Shown here: positions 12,108 to 25,611 of the stretch, in pieces
Layout of the letters: every line of letters starts with the position of its first letter
Position numbering within the stretch: the first letter of the stretch is position 1
From: Vitis vinifera
Taxonomy: Eukaryota; Streptophyta; Magnoliopsida; Vitales; Vitaceae
Assembly: GCF_030704535.1 (NCBI RefSeq)
Contig: NC_081822.1
Coordinates: 4,145,001 to 4,209,000, forward strand
Direction of reading: 5' to 3'
DNA: 64,000 bases
Program-made: the position numbers and the translations under genes
Notes under the pieces: model-generated
Told to the model about the DNA's origin: nothing
The model's input: only the letters and a program-made list of their open reading frames with translations
The model's database searches: none

Positions 12108-12432
12108 ATTGGCAAAGATTTGATTTACATATTCTTCCATAGCTATAGAAACTGTAAAAATGATGTAGAGGCAAATATGAAATATATGTATTTCCTGTAT
12201 CAAGGAACCCAGTACCTTTTACCTATTTAGAAAAAAAAAATGAGAACTTCAGTAGTTTTAACATACAACCTCGGAAATTTTGGCAAAGATTGGTTAAATG
12301 CACTGCTATTGCTATAGAAACTGCAGAAAAGATGTAGAGGTAAATATGAAATGCATGAAGTTAGCAATATTTAGAAATCCAGTAGCTGTTTCCTATTAAA
12401 AGAAAAATTAGGAATTTAGTAGTTACTACTCA
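12108..12432. repeat. Diverged tandem duplication, units of about 160-170 bp
   Basis: Units at 12108-12277 and 12278-12432 share TTGGCAAAGATT, GCTATAGAAACTG, GATGTAGAGG, AAATATGAAAT and CCAGTA in the same order. No coding potential was seen. Confidence 0.7.
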
Positions 12433-15399
12433 CTACACAAAATTAAATTGGGTGTGCTTCACTCATCTTGTCTTCGGCTATCTTTGCCACACCTTGTTCT
12501 ACAATGTTCTTTATAAAATTTAGGCATCCTGATGAAATGCTAAACAAGTAGAAGGGATTATCACAACTTAAAGAAATGTCCCAATAACAATAAATCTGGA
12601 ATATGCAGCTCATCTCAAACCCTTTGTGTCCAAATAAGTGGCTTTCACTTAAAGTGAGTCAAAAACAGTTGTTTGGGGTTTGTTTCACTGTCTCTTCAGA
12701 AGTTCCCACAAAAATGAACACTGACAAGAAGATAGAATGAAACCAACTCTGTTTAATCCTTCAAATGTAAAAACTAGATGGCAGAAATGGCTAATTCTAT
12801 AGGCCAAAAAACCCATTGGAGCAAAAAAGATTTTGAGCAATATATATTAATCTTCAATTTCCTTTTTGAGTCTATCAAAATACTGCAAATTCCCTAATTA
12901 TTTACTTTAATTCCATGGAAACAGTATATGTTTTTTCCTAAATCAAAATACCATTTGCCATTTTCTTATTAATTCTTCACTATTTCCTTGAGCTACAGCC
13001 AATTTTCAAGTGTCCGTATTACTATTAGCTTCTGACTTTTCATGAATTCCGACATCTTCTGTAGCAGAGAGAAAAAAAATCAATGATATTTCAACGCTCA
13101 GTTAGTTATTGTCATGTCTAAATATGGATTCTAATAACAATATCACCTAAATCTACTCTCATATTAGTAGTTGGAATTAGAGATTTGCAAGCAAAATCAC
13201 AAGCAAGCTGCTTATTGTTCTATAGATATGGTTGTGCCAAGCACGTCCAATTCCTAAATCGAGCAAAGGCTATTACAACAGAACCCACACCATGTCCTCC
13301 CCCAACACACCCACACCAGGAAAAATAAAGTAAAATAATAAATAAAAAAGAAGCAGCTCTGCGCAATAAAATCTTATTCATGACAGAATTTTCAAGTTCT
13401 ATTAGATTATGGCTCCCCAAAAACTCATGTAATGAACACTTACACTTGGATGAAAGACAATAATTGAAATTGAGGCAGGGATGGAACCTGTAATCACCAA
13501 CACAAAGCCGCAGCATAAGTTCCAATGGAGTTCAGGTTGTTCTCAATTGCATTACTGCACATCCTAGTTCTTAAATCTGTTTCAGAATCACCAGATCGCA
13601 TCAACTTGACAGAAATATCTTATTATGCTAGAATTTGTGACAGACTACTCAATTAAGAAAACAACCCAGAAACCAAATGTCAACCTATGTCAGTTAGTTC
13701 ATGTAGATATACCTTCATCTACACAAGTTGTTCAAGAACTCTCCAAACAGGTTGGCTGCGTCAAATGTCCTCTGATTTCTATTTAAGAAATCAACAGAAT
13801 ATAGAAATAAAATATCAACCTAAATCAAATAGTAACTAACATACAATAGCAGGAGAGCAAGACTGCTAATCTGGTATAGATGGACAAGTCTGTGTTACCA
13901 TGAGTTCTGGCTAACTTGCCGATCCAAATTCCCACACAAAATAAGGCTCTGATGGAGAACAAATTGAACTGCCTTACACTCACTTCCTCCTACAGAGCCT
14001 GCCTCTGGAATATCCATCCTTCAGTGGAGAATGGATAAATGCAAATGGAAGATCAGGAAGCTGAGAATCCGGAAAGAAATCAATTGAAAAGCAAAGCAAT
14101 CAGTGAGAGAAACTAGGAACAATGCAAAAAACCATGCTAAGCATAGAATGTACAAAACAAAATATGAACAAAAGTTATATTCACTCATTACAGCAAAATC
14201 AACTATATGAAACAATCTTGCTATCTTTCTTGCTGTTTAAATACTTAGCAGACACATATAGATCACTTTTTAAATAGTTAGCAGACACAGAATAGAGAAC
14301 TCTTCACTGGACACTAATGCCCTGTTCAGATGCCTCTCTGATCATATCACAAAATACGAAATCATAGAAATACCAACGCCAACCCTCTTTTTCCCATCAC
14401 AAAAAATAAAAAATAATAAGTCCTCAAACCACATAGTCTTATTCCTCCCTTTTGAAATGACAATCCAACACCCTACTAGTAAAAGTACCAGGCACATTAT
14501 TCAATAAATTGGATATTAAGATTATAAGCTCAAGCTGACCTTTGCATTAAAAGGGTTCAAATTGGAGAATAATGGAATATAATCAATGTCAAGAAGATGA
14601 CATACACTAAAATTCAAATGTGACTGACACTGTTAAACTATATAATTGAAAGGAAGCCTAACACAATGATTGTTATCTTTCAGCAAAAAGGGGTAAAAAT
14701 AAAATTACAAAATATAAAAAAGAATGAGATCATGCATCAGAAAGAATTGTTTCATTCCATAGCTGACGATGTATGTACAAGTTGTCTGACATCCCCAATG
14801 CCTCTGGTATTAGATTTTTCTTTTATAGATCCTGTACTCTCCTTCCTTTCTATACAGAATGTTGACTGTAAGTATACCGACTTGTCACAGATTTGGCATT
14901 TTATGGCCCATTCCAAAACTGGAAGAAATAAGATTCAGTTAATCCTCCCAGATTTTGAATATCCCTTCAGATGTCAACCTAAGCCTCTGCATATCCCAAG
15001 AATGTACATTGCATCTTTTAAATGTGAATTGCTTTACATGAACAAAGTCTATCAGCATTTCAAGATCCAAGGAGTCAGCAGCTATAATGTGTGAGGGAAG
15101 CTACAATGTCAGGGGCATAACTGGGAAGCTCTCACCAACTCCTACTCAATCAAAGCCTTAACGCAATGTCGAATTGAGGAGGGTACTCACAGGGCAAAAG
15201 TTGCAGCTCACATATCCAAGCAGGCAGAATACTGGTCAACCCACACATTGAACCCTTTAATTATTTGTAATTGGACATGCAGTAAACCCGGTGCAGATCC
15301 ATGTATAAAAAGTCAAGCCAGGAGACTGCCATGTCAGGAGATCTAATAAAAAATTTTCTTTTTGAAGCATGTAAGCTAGAGGATTAGGCACATGGTTCT

Positions 15400-15705
15400 G
15401 CACAACCTTCCCAAATGCATACAGAACCAATCCAACCAAAATTTATCTTCAGTAAAAGCAACCAACCTTGGCCACTGTCTCTTCAGGTCCTCTTTTCCCT
15501 GATCTTTTCAACTAATGAAAAGTATCCTGCATAAGCCAACAGGAACTTGTTCCAAATTAACTGTGTTCCATTCACAAGATCAGCAAAAGGAGCTAATGCT
15601 TCAAGAGCTTTCGGCACTGGGAGCAAGCATCATAAAAGAAAAATAAATTATGCCTGAAGCTCCCCTAAGGCACCAAGAGAATTTGCAGACAACAAAAGCC
15701 AACTG
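15400..15705 (-). other. Probable 3' UTR of the helicase gene
   Basis: This sequence follows the stop codon at 15706-15708 on the minus strand. It is less AT-rich than the flanking DNA. The poly(A) site was not pinned down and the UTR may extend further left. Confidence 0.35.
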
Positions 15706-18700
15706 CTATGAATCTCTCTTTGCTACAACCCCAGCAGAACTTTGCTTCTTTTGAATGCCATACTGCCAAGCATCCCGGGATTTATCAGCTGACTGATCAA
15801 AGTCATCCAAGGAATTCTCCATTGTTGGCTTTAAGGGCCGATAATTCCCATTCCTAGAAATTAATGATGCATTCGACTTCTCATCATCTTCTGACGGAGT
15901 TCCTGACTTGGACTCCACGTGCATATCCAACTGCCTATGTCTTGGCCCAGCAGACCTCAAACCCCTCATATTAGAGGAAACCTTACCTGATAATGGGCCA
16001 TAAGTAGGTCCCTTTGGTACAAGAAACTCCTTGGGAAGAGAGTCCATATCCAAATAGCAACTCCTGGCTCTGGCATCAGAAATCAATGCTGCCCAGTCAT
16101 CAGACTGCATCAGCGCATTAGCATTCCCCATAACCTGATAAACAACAAAACATGAAAATGATAACCAAAACTTTAGATCGTGTGTGCATGCAGTAACCTG
16201 CATGTGTACTAATGAGGCCATAAAAAGGGAACAAAGCCATACCCATAGTGCCCTTCTTGCACGAGTGAGAGCAACATTCATTCGGCGTATATCAGCTACA
16301 AAGCCCACCCCGTGACTAGAGGCACGGACACAGGACATAATAATGACATCACGTTCCTGCCCTTGGAAAGCATCAACAGTATTGATATACAAATCCTTCC
16401 CTTCTTCAGAACTTAAAACATCATCAAATTCCCGTTGTAGGCATTTCAGCTGCAGCTTGTATGGTGTGATTATGCCAACAGAAATTTTTCCCATACCCAA
16501 AGACTTCAAAGTTTTCTGGAGATGCTCATACAAACGGAGACATATTTGTGCTTCATGTATGTTCTGATAGGAGACAGATCCACCTCTGTGTGACTCCCGT
16601 CCATGTGTAATATCATAGAACACATAAGGTCTAAGTAAAGGATCCTTGTAGTATGCCTCATCAGGTAAATTAGTAACACTTTCACTGTCAGTAAGACGTC
16701 CTTGGTAAAAGTACCTTGATGGGAAATCCCGAATATGAGGGTGCATCCTGTACTGCACAGATAACAACATTGTCGGGCAGCCTGCTTGCTGGAACCTTTC
16801 AAAGAGGCTTCTACTGTATAACAATGTTCCAGCGGCTTTGCTGATTACTGTTGCAGGCAGCTGCTGAGGATCCCCAACAAGAACACAACGTGCTGCACCA
16901 AGAGAAAGGGGAGGTAGAACTGCTACTTCACTGGCTTGGGCGGCCTCATCAATAACAACCATATCAAAGCCATGAGTAAGCCTAGAAAACAATTTACGGC
17001 CGCTACTTGAGACAGTAGTGAAAACAATCTCAGCCTCATTGGCAAAACTTGCTTCAAGATTTGCACGGGCTTCTTCCAAATTGAAATTGCTTCCAGAACG
17101 GAACCTGCTTTCTAAAATGACCAGGCGGTTCATTTCAACCAGAATCTTATCCCTGCTTTCAACCACTGCTGCAAGGTTTTGAAGCAATGTGTCTCGGTTT
17201 TGGTCTCGAGCCACAAGAACATCAGGGTCAACTCCAACAGACCCCTGCGAACGAACAGCAGCTGCTGCAGCATTGAGCTCTCTTTGAAGACAAAGCATCT
17301 GCTGAAACAACTGTGCATCACGAACTTTTAACTGGTGCATCCATCCAAGAATTTCATCACGGTTCTTAACCAAAAGCTGCTCAGTTCTACGCTCAACAGA
17401 AACTGCCTGAGCAGCCCGTGTTTGTGAATCAACTCCAACTCGGGCCACATCAGGACGATAAACTTTCATCTCACCATCAATAAATCCACGATCAAGAACA
17501 CGTGCCAGCAGCTCATCAGTTGCAGCATTAGAGGGAGCACAAACAAGCATTCTAGGTTTTGGGCAAAGTTTTGGAAGAGTGCGGAAGAGGTTTTGATCCA
17601 TGCTCTGGAGAACTTCATCAATGGATCCCATAGAGACATTGTCAGAAGTGCTCTCATTAGTTTGCTTATAACTTTCAGGTGCTACTTTCTTAAGCAGAGC
17701 AGTGTAGTAGTGCTGATACTGAACAAGATGGATGACATTTAGCATTCCCCAGACTGTGTGTGTCTTGCCTGTCCCTGGAGGCCCTTGAACTAGAGTAAAT
17801 GGCCATGGGTCTTGCCTCTTTGTCACCCCACTACTTGTGCCAGCAGCCGTATGCATGGCAGCCCATTGAATTGCTGCTAGCTGGGGACCATTGAAGGTTT
17901 TGTGTAAATATTCAACAAAGTTCGGTGTGAAGCATTCAGGCATGGCAGGGGGCTGCTCTTCATATTTTGGGAAGTGTTCTGGACTTGGATGAAGGATAGC
18001 AGTTTGCATCTGCCAAAAGAGAATATCCAGTAAAATGTGCACATGCAAACGGTATGGACTTAAAAATTGCAAAGAAGTTTTTGGTTGAAAAAATGTCACC
18101 TGTAAATTGAGACGACGAAATGCATGAAGAGCAATGTACTCCCGCTGGGTGGTTGCAAGAGAACCAAGCACTGTTAAATACCAGATACCCTTGGGATGAA
18201 GTTTCCTTAGAATATGATCATCAACCTTGCTGGAATTAAAGGAGAAAAGAAAGTTGTTATGACTATTGGATAGAAGAGTAAAATTGACAAATAAAAGAAA
18301 CAAGTTCATAATGACAGAACATTCAAAATAACCATCCAAGAAGAGAGAAACCGGTAATCCATGTAACCTGTTAGGATCATATGAATCCCCAACATAAAAA
18401 TGGAGGATTGCACCCACAGGATCACGAGTGTCAATTGGATTGTGTCGTCTGACAGTACCAGCCACACGTCCACTGATCTCCGCCTCTTCATCATCTTCAA
18501 TTGAAGATGTGTTATTCCTCTTGGATCTAACTGCTTAACATCATTTTGATATTTGTCACTTAAACTGAAAACAAATACATATATACTGGAAACCCAGACA
18601 AGCTAAAATTAGTTCTATTATCAAACCTGATCCAGGCCTGGGAGCCGAAAGAATTGCAACATCACCCTCTTTAAATGTCCACTTGCATTCATTTGCTGGA

Positions 18701-21700
18701 AGGACTATCACATCATACCATCCTAAGGCAATAAACAAAGAAAAAAACCTTAATACAAGAAAAATAGAAAAAAGAACCAGGATACCCTAGGAGGAATCTT
18801 TCAACAAAATTTAATACAACAAGATTCCGATAACAAGGCAAAATCCATAGCCATAAAACTATGTTCCAAAACATATATTCACTAAGTTTCCAGGAATGCA
18901 ACAAATCTCATTGATTATATCCAGCTGTAAACTAAAACATATTACATGTAAATAACAGTCCAACATGATTTGTTTGTAGTCATTAATAGAGTTGCTTATG
19001 ATACCAGCCAACCAAATTTAAGTTTGCAGCCTGTTCATGGAAGTGCAATTTGAAGCTTAGTAGCATATGTCCTGGAAAAGGAATATACACAGCTACAGAA
19101 CTGAAACCTCAAGACGTTACTTTCATAAGAATGAAAGCAGTAGCAGCATTGCCAGATTGCAATTTCAGCATAAATAAATTAGGCTCCGTTTGGATACACT
19201 TCCATTTTTTTGTTTTAAAAAATGAGAAACTTCTATGTAAAACCTTATAAAAAAAAGTATAAACTTACCATATCTCCTTCAAAATTACTTTCAAAATTTG
19301 AGGTAGTTAAATTTTTTTTTAAAACCTCAAAATTTCATCAATTTTTAAATTTATTATATTTTCAATGAAAACCTCTAAGAGTTCTTTCATTTCATGTAAT
19401 AGTTACTACTACTATTTTTTGTTTTTAAAAACAAAAAAATAGGAACTACATCCAAACAGACACTCAATTATTTAATTACCAACTTTCAACAATAAACTAA
19501 AATAAATCCAGTGTTTTGGAGGGGTACCTCTTTCTCGCCTTTCAATGCTTTTTATCCGGACCATTGCATGTAGATCTCTTGAAACTGTTTCAGTTAACTC
19601 CTCCCAGGTGCTATAGAGTTGTGCTCGGCATTCCTCAAAAAGCAAAGGCTCAAACACTCTAATATATTCTTCTACAGATTCAAACCGACCAGGAACACAT
19701 TGGAGCTCAGTCTCCTCTGATGCACAAAAATAATAATTGTTATATACAGGCAACAAAAGGACCAGAAACAAGGAATGCTCTTCAAAAAGGAGGGCCAAAG
19801 CAGAAAGCAATAGAACAGTTAACAAATATGAATGGAACCTGGCAGCAAAGCCCACACTATCATTATCAAGGTTTATGACAAAAGTATTATTAATGAAATA
19901 TTTGGTTACATGTAAAAAGGGAAATTCCCCAAACCTGCGCCAAATTCATATACACATTACAAAACATCAGTAGAAACTTTTATTTGCATACACAAGTAAT
20001 GAAATATCCTCAGACGTCTCATTTCAGAAAAAATCGGTCAAATACTAATAAAATCAATTTCATAAAATAATGAATTAAATATAACTCTATTTTTTCCTTA
20101 TATTACATTAGCTTGAGAGATCCCTGAACACAAAATTCATGATTATGGCTCAATTACTCTAAATTCTCAGTATGCCATATATAAATTCTTCCATCCAACA
20201 GGCTCTCCAGATGGTTGGACGCCCACCACATGAAGCTGTAGGAACCCCCTCCGCTATGCGTGGGCCTGAGCAATACAAACATCAGCTTTTACTCATTTCA
20301 AAAAACTTATACAACGCATCCTAGTTCACTGACAAATCCATATTACCAACAATAGAGAAGTAAAATAGCAAAGGTTGGATTTGGACAAATGGCAAACAAA
20401 TGTACAGTTCCAGAAATACTTCATTCTAACAAGCTGAATTATTTAATAACAAAGTATAAACAATCAATTTGATTCCACCTCTCAAGAAAAACATGATTCA
20501 GAAACATTGAAATATCATAAGATAATACAGCAACATTTAGAACAAATCTACTAATGTCTGATTTCCATTTCTTAAAATTCCAATAGCCAAAATTTTCAGC
20601 ACAGAATCCAAACTTTTGTCATTAGCAGAAGCCTGATAGTCAAGGGAGGACAGAAGTGGAAAGAAATTGAGATCAAACAACCACAAAGTCAATAATCCTC
20701 ATGGAAATTGAGATCAAAAGTTTCAATAACCCACATTAAATAAAATACTGAAACTAATGCGCATGCAACAACCAATGGAAGAAAAAAATATCCACGTTCA
20801 ATGAAACCATGAACCATTCACCATAAACCATTAACCAGCTGTATTATAAAATAATCCCATACCTGGGTGATGCCAAAACTTTTCATTTGTCACCTCCCGT
20901 ATAAGGCGTTCCACTGAAGTATCTTGATATTGTGAGCTCACTGTAGTTTGCATTTTGGCAGGAGGATGTTTTTTGTTTACCAATTTTGATTCACTTTGAT
21001 TGATCATAGATGGCTTCCTGCCAGAAAACTGTGAATTCTTAAATTGCCTTGAATCTGTGGGCTTCCATGAACTCTGTCTTGGAATTGTTGGTGGGTGCAC
21101 CTCTGCAGAAATATCATTAGCACTATTTAGCCTCCTAGGTCTACCTAGAAGTCCAGAATTCATATCATTGTTACTTTCAGATTTAGGTTCATTAGATTCT
21201 ACAAGATTTCCTCCTCCTCCTTCATTAGATGATAAATCCACTTGTTTCTGATCTTTAATCATGGAATGATTCTGCTTTTCTCCAATGCGTTCAGCAGGTG
21301 GAGGAACAGAACGAATTTCTTTAACAATTCGTGTTGTAATAGGTGCTGGAAAGTTTTGTCTTCTTGGAGTGGAAGTTTTCATAGGGCCAGCTTGCTTGAC
21401 ATCTTCCAAATTAAGAAACACAGTCTGCCTGGTTCTTTTTTTCCCAAGCATCGCTTCTTTGTGTTGGTCAAGCTTATGCTTTTTTCCAGGATTATTTGCA
21501 CATTTCACAGCAAAGCTTGCTTCAACTCCCTTAACTTCTTTCAGTTTTGGTACTAAACCAGGTTCTTCCTGACCATCCATGGGACCCACATCACCTTTAC
21601 CATTGCCTTCTGAATTTCTGCTACTGTTACTTCTCTGATCATGTGTGTCTGGATCCAACGTTACAGAGGCATGACTATTATTTTCCTCCTTGGTACTTTC

Positions 21701-22252
21701 AAAAACTTTTATATCACAAGAAAGTGTCTCTGCAGCCACACTAGAAGCATGGTAATCCATCTGCTCAGACATTGCTTGAGCTTTACCAGATCCACTAACT
21801 GACTGCTCTTGCATACTACTGCTTCCATATACATTAGCTGAGCTTTCATCATCAGACCATTCCCCTTCTTCTCTTTCAACAGCTTGAGCATCTGCAGGAC
21901 TCGAAACTAGCTGCAGTCCTGCATTTGTTTCATCGCCATTACCGGCATTAGATGATGAGGCAAACTTTGAATTCTGATTCCCAGCCCTCTTTTGTTCAAC
22001 AGGCTCTTCAGAGACATTAGCTCCTTTAGGCCGAACAAAAGGCTGAAAGCCCGAAACGGAAGATGCATGTGTAAAAGCATGGTTATTTAGGATTCGTTGA
22101 GGACCTGATGATGTAGAAAACAAGTCAGGAGTATGGGAATTTAAGGAAGGAAGTGCCTTCTGAGGCTGGAAGCTAAAGACACCATCATTCTCTTCTTCAT
22201 CTTCTGCAGGGGGTTCATTAAGATCAAATAGTGGTCTTCCTCGAGAACCCAT
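15706..22252 (-). CDS. SEN1-type superfamily 1B helicase, 1387 aa
   Basis: Exons: 22252-20863, 19716-19528, 18722-18627, 18530-18368, 18229-18100, 18009-16243 and 16134-15706. They join in frame over 4164 nt. The N-terminal 460 residues are low-complexity and charged (MGSRGRPLFDLNEPPAEDEE start). The helicase core follows: motif I GPPGTGKTHT at residues 732-741, motif II VVIDEAAQASE, motif III GDPQQLP, motif IV QYRMHPHIRDFPSRYF, motif V DAFQGQERDVI and motif VI NVALTRARRALW. The C-terminal 140 residues are charged. Family members unwind RNA or RNA:DNA hybrids; yeast Sen1 acts in transcription termination. Homologues I recall are Arabidopsis AT4G30100 and AT2G19120. The ATG at 22252 was chosen because the conserved start MGSRG lies there. 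Three introns are stop-free multiples of three (see findings). Confidence 0.92.
19182..19465. mobile_element. MITE-like insertion (about 284 bp) in helicase intron
   Basis: The left end GGCTCCGTTTGGATACACTT and the right end (reverse complement GAGTGTCTGTTTGGATGTAG) form an imperfect terminal inverted repeat around GTTTGGAT. AATTA flanks both ends (19177-19181 and 19466-19470), as expected of a target-site duplication containing TTA. The interior is non-coding and rich in A/T runs. The layout fits a Tourist/Harbinger-type MITE. The similar block at 3085-3300 may be a decayed copy. Confidence 0.6.
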
Positions 22253-22300
22253 CTCATATATAAATGCATACAAATGGAAAAGGATATCCAAACAGGTAGT

Positions 22301-24038
22301 ACTGACACACTTTGGGCTTCAATTTTAGTAGAAAATGCACATGACATGCCAACAGTGAAGACGAACAGCAAACAACCCTTAGACCTGTGTATTAATAAAA
22401 AAAATTGTGAAAAAACTGATCATGGTTTCTTCAAATCAAGTTCATCAAATTCATATATAACAAATTCTAAAGGGAAGGAAATCATGGCAAAATGCATATA
22501 TAGATGCAAATAAAGCAAATATTGAAACCTGAATTTAAAAAACAAACCAATACCAACGCAAGGAAATTTTAACCGGGATGTGGGTACAAACCTTCCATTT
22601 GGAAATAACAACCGATAAGAACTGAAAAGTTTCAAACGGAAGAACCAGAATCAAACCCCAACCCCACCCTTTTAACCCTGGAAAACAATAAATATGTGCA
22701 CAACCTCCAATTATATATTCTCACAGATGTGAAAATATATAAAACTTGAAAAATAAATATTTCAATAACAACTTGAAATTGCTGCTACATTTTCAAATCA
22801 TCATACACAGATAAGTCCAGTGCAATGACACAGGACTGATAAGAGTCTCAAAATTCGAAGAAGGCCATGTAAATTTCTGCAGACAGAGCTACTGCACACT
22901 CAAAAACAGGGCATTTAAAATGCATAATAGAACATTACCAGAGTAGAAAAAGTGCTAATTGTATAAGCGCTAATCATGTACACAGAGAATACACAAGGCA
23001 CATACCAGAAGAAGGGGAAAAAAAACAAAGAAAAACAGAAGGCTTGTTCACAGCCTAAGCAACCGCCATACTGTCAATCAAATCAAAGAGAAGGCAGTTT
23101 CTCATCAATCCTAAGAAACACCTGGACCTTACAAACAAAGTGTAGCATAAGTTTAGATGTTCAGAGTCTTCAGACATCATCACCGCAAGGAAAATTCAGA
23201 TAGGGCAGTGAAAAGTCTATTTCAAAGAGTGTTTTCAAATACATAATTGAATAGGTTCAATTAACAGCTATGTCATTACTGTGAGAAACCTAAAACACAT
23301 GAATGCCCCTATACTTCAAAAAACAGTAAATAACACAAACATTAGATGTAATAGAATTTAATATGCATAAATACATGGACATACACACACGTGTGTGTGA
23401 AACACATTCAAGAATCATAAAATTGGATTTACAATGTAGATACATAGTTCAAGAATCATGGGCACCAAAGTAGCAAACTAAACACAAAGCTTAAAACCCT
23501 AATGCAAAATTAAGGGTAAACAACCAGAATCCATGCATCATCCAAAAGCAAATCAACACCATGTTCTAAGTCAAATTTCAGATAAAGACCACAAAGGAAA
23601 ACCAAGAAACCACCATCCAACAAATCAATACAGATCCAAACCCTAAATCCCCCAAATAAACCAATCCCAATCACAATCTTCACCCACTGACCCATATGCA
23701 ATATAGCATTTTTTTTCTAGGGTTTCAAGAATCATACACTCCAAACCAATCAAAGAGCGCAACCATTCTATCCACAAAACCTAGAATCCCAATAAATCAA
23801 TATCCATCACATAAAACCACAGACAGATCGAACCCAGTCCTGAGATTATACAGCATCATGTATCAACATAATAATGTGTTGAGAAACAGTCAAAACATGT
23901 TTTAAGTGTTTTTGATCTATCTTTTTTGCTCCTAATCTTCTGTATTCCCACAATCCTAAACCTTTTCTTGCAATAAATTAAGCCAAAAATAATTGAAAAA
24001 AAATTAGAATATTCTGAAGTGGGAAAAGAGAATTTTAC
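22301..24038 (-). other. Leader intron of the helicase gene
   Basis: A donor AGAG|GTAAAATT at 24038 and a plausible acceptor TGTGTCAG near 22302 bracket about 1.7 kb without a convincing reading frame, just before the ATG exon. The content is AT-rich with an (AC)n/(GT)n patch near 23385-23400. Confidence 0.5.
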
Positions 24039-24105
24039 CTCTCGGGACCTCATTGAATCTAGAGAGAGGAAGAGGAGATGGAGAGAGAACACAAGAAGGA
24101 TGCAA
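24039..24105 (-). other. Non-coding first exon of the helicase gene
   Basis: A CT-rich stretch on the minus strand (CCTTCTTGTGTTCTCTCTCC) ends at a consensus donor and starts about 30 bp downstream of a TATA box. It contains an out-of-frame ATG shortly before the donor. Confidence 0.5.
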
Positions 24106-24134
24106 ATATGAGAGAAAGAGGGTGTGGTAGCGGG

Positions 24135-24142
24135 TTTATATA
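24135..24142 (-). promoter_or_regulatory. TATA box of the helicase gene
   Basis: TATATAAA on the minus strand, followed about 30 bp downstream by a CT-rich first exon. Upstream is a locally GC-rich stretch (CCGCCCGG at about 24160), which contrasts with the AT-rich surroundings. Confidence 0.55.
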
Positions 24143-25611
24143 GGAAATATCGAACCCAACCCGCCGCCCGGACTTTTCTCCGTCCGCCGTTAAATAATTC
24201 CCGGCCAATTGGTTCTTTTGGAATTTTATAATAAATTTATCCTTTTAAAGAAATAAACATTACTTTATTTACCAGAAACTCCTTTTCTTGTTTAGTTATT
24301 TGCAAGCCATGTCCTCTTAGAGGTTTGAATTTACGAAACAGCCTAAGAGATCAGAGCGTAACGATAACGATGGAGGGTAATCTTGCCTTTTCAGTAAACT
24401 TCAGATTAGGCTAATCCGTAGAATTATGACAAGGTGTAGGAACTCACACGTATCCCTGTCTGCACCACCATCTCTGATCGTCCATCAGACCTCCAGACTC
24501 GATCGAGTGGAGCCCAGCACATGCCACATGCAACATTTTCTGCCATTTTGATTAGATTTGTGCAGTGTTTAGGCTTTAATGCGACACGTAATATGTAAGG
24601 AGCACTTGCCATTTTGATGATTTCCTAGGGCAATACTGTCTTTTCCAAGTGAAATAACCACAATCCCACGTGCGACTAAGGCGCATGCAGGCACAGTCCT
24701 ATCATATCACAACAGAGTGTTTTTGATCATGTGCGATGCTCGGTTCAGATATTTACACATCAGGCCACTTGTAATAGGAGCGTGACGGTCACTCTCTGTG
24801 TTGGGCCGTGGAAAATGGTACCGCTGCGCAAAATAGCAAAAATATTTTATTTAGTATTTTGCTTTCTTCTTAGATCCTTTGTTCAATCACCAATCATGAC
24901 TCCATGGAACAGAAACACATAAAAAAAATAAATAAATAAACAAAAAAAAAGACATGCCCTCCATCGTAGTCACCATTTTTCACCTCAAAGTCCATAACAC
25001 TCCTCTTTTTCCCTCTTCTTGGGTAGTTAAAATATTAATAAATTTTCATATTTAGATTTTGATGGGAGAAATTTGGCTCAGTATATTGCTTTTATAAATA
25101 TATTTGCTTTACATTTTTCCCAATAAATAAAGAAATAATTCCCTAAGATTTTGTTACAGTTTCTAATTGAATAAGAAAAGTACAAGTCCATATTTCCATG
25201 TGTAATATTTATTTATTTTTGGGTTTTTGATGAAGTGGGGAATATGGATAGGAGCAGCAGGAGAAGCATGTGAATTGGTCAAAAGTGAAGAAAATGGATA
25301 TAAGGGTATTTCGGTCACTTTATAAACCAATTCCTAAACGTACGGTGACAGGTGCATGGAAAGTTGGGAAGCTTTTAAAGTAAATGAGGATTAGTTTGTA
25401 AGTTTCGGGAGATTCGGTTGAGGGATTAATCAGGGTTAAGTTAACTGCGGCTAAAGAAGTCAGAGATGACATTGGTGCCACTGGTGCGTGACTAAACTAC
25501 CATTTATGGTTTGTTGGTGACACTCTGGTTGGTAAAGCATTTATTAAATTTAAATCCCATACGCCCCATTCTCAAATGGTGAAACACTGAAACCCCTCCT
25601 TACCCACACAG

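Larger units (their letters stand above)
10016..15400. other. Intergenic region between the SEC14-like and helicase genes
   Basis: Both flanking genes are on the minus strand, so this stretch holds the SEC14 promoter at its left end and the region beyond the helicase 3' UTR at its right end. It contains a perfect 32-bp inverted repeat (11311-11389), a related partial copy near 11529-11567, and a tandem duplication at 12108-12432. Open frames of 142 aa (14666-15094, +) and 101 aa (13220-13525, -) show no recognisable domain and I do not call them genes. Confidence 0.5.

Noticed and set aside
13220..13525. 101-aa open frame on the - strand with a hydrophobic stretch
   Set aside because: No family match and no promoter or exon partner. 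The hydrophobic region reads from A/T-rich DNA. It could be part of a non-coding transcript but does not merit a gene call.
14666..15094. 142-aa open frame on the + strand
   Set aside because: No recognisable domain, repeated Ile/Lys/Phe-rich low-complexity sequence, no splice or promoter support, and it lies beside the likely 3' UTR of the helicase on the other strand.
15706..18465. A single-exon 919-aa helicase gene starting at 18465
   Set aside because: The frame runs through three introns with clear GT/AG borders whose translation breaks the conserved family sequence, and it lacks the conserved upstream exons. A spliced model starting at 22252 fits better.
22252..22291. Upstream in-frame ATG at 22291 for the helicase
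   Set aside because: The family's conserved N-terminus begins MGSRG at 22252, and the 13 upstream residues are hydrophobic and not family-like.
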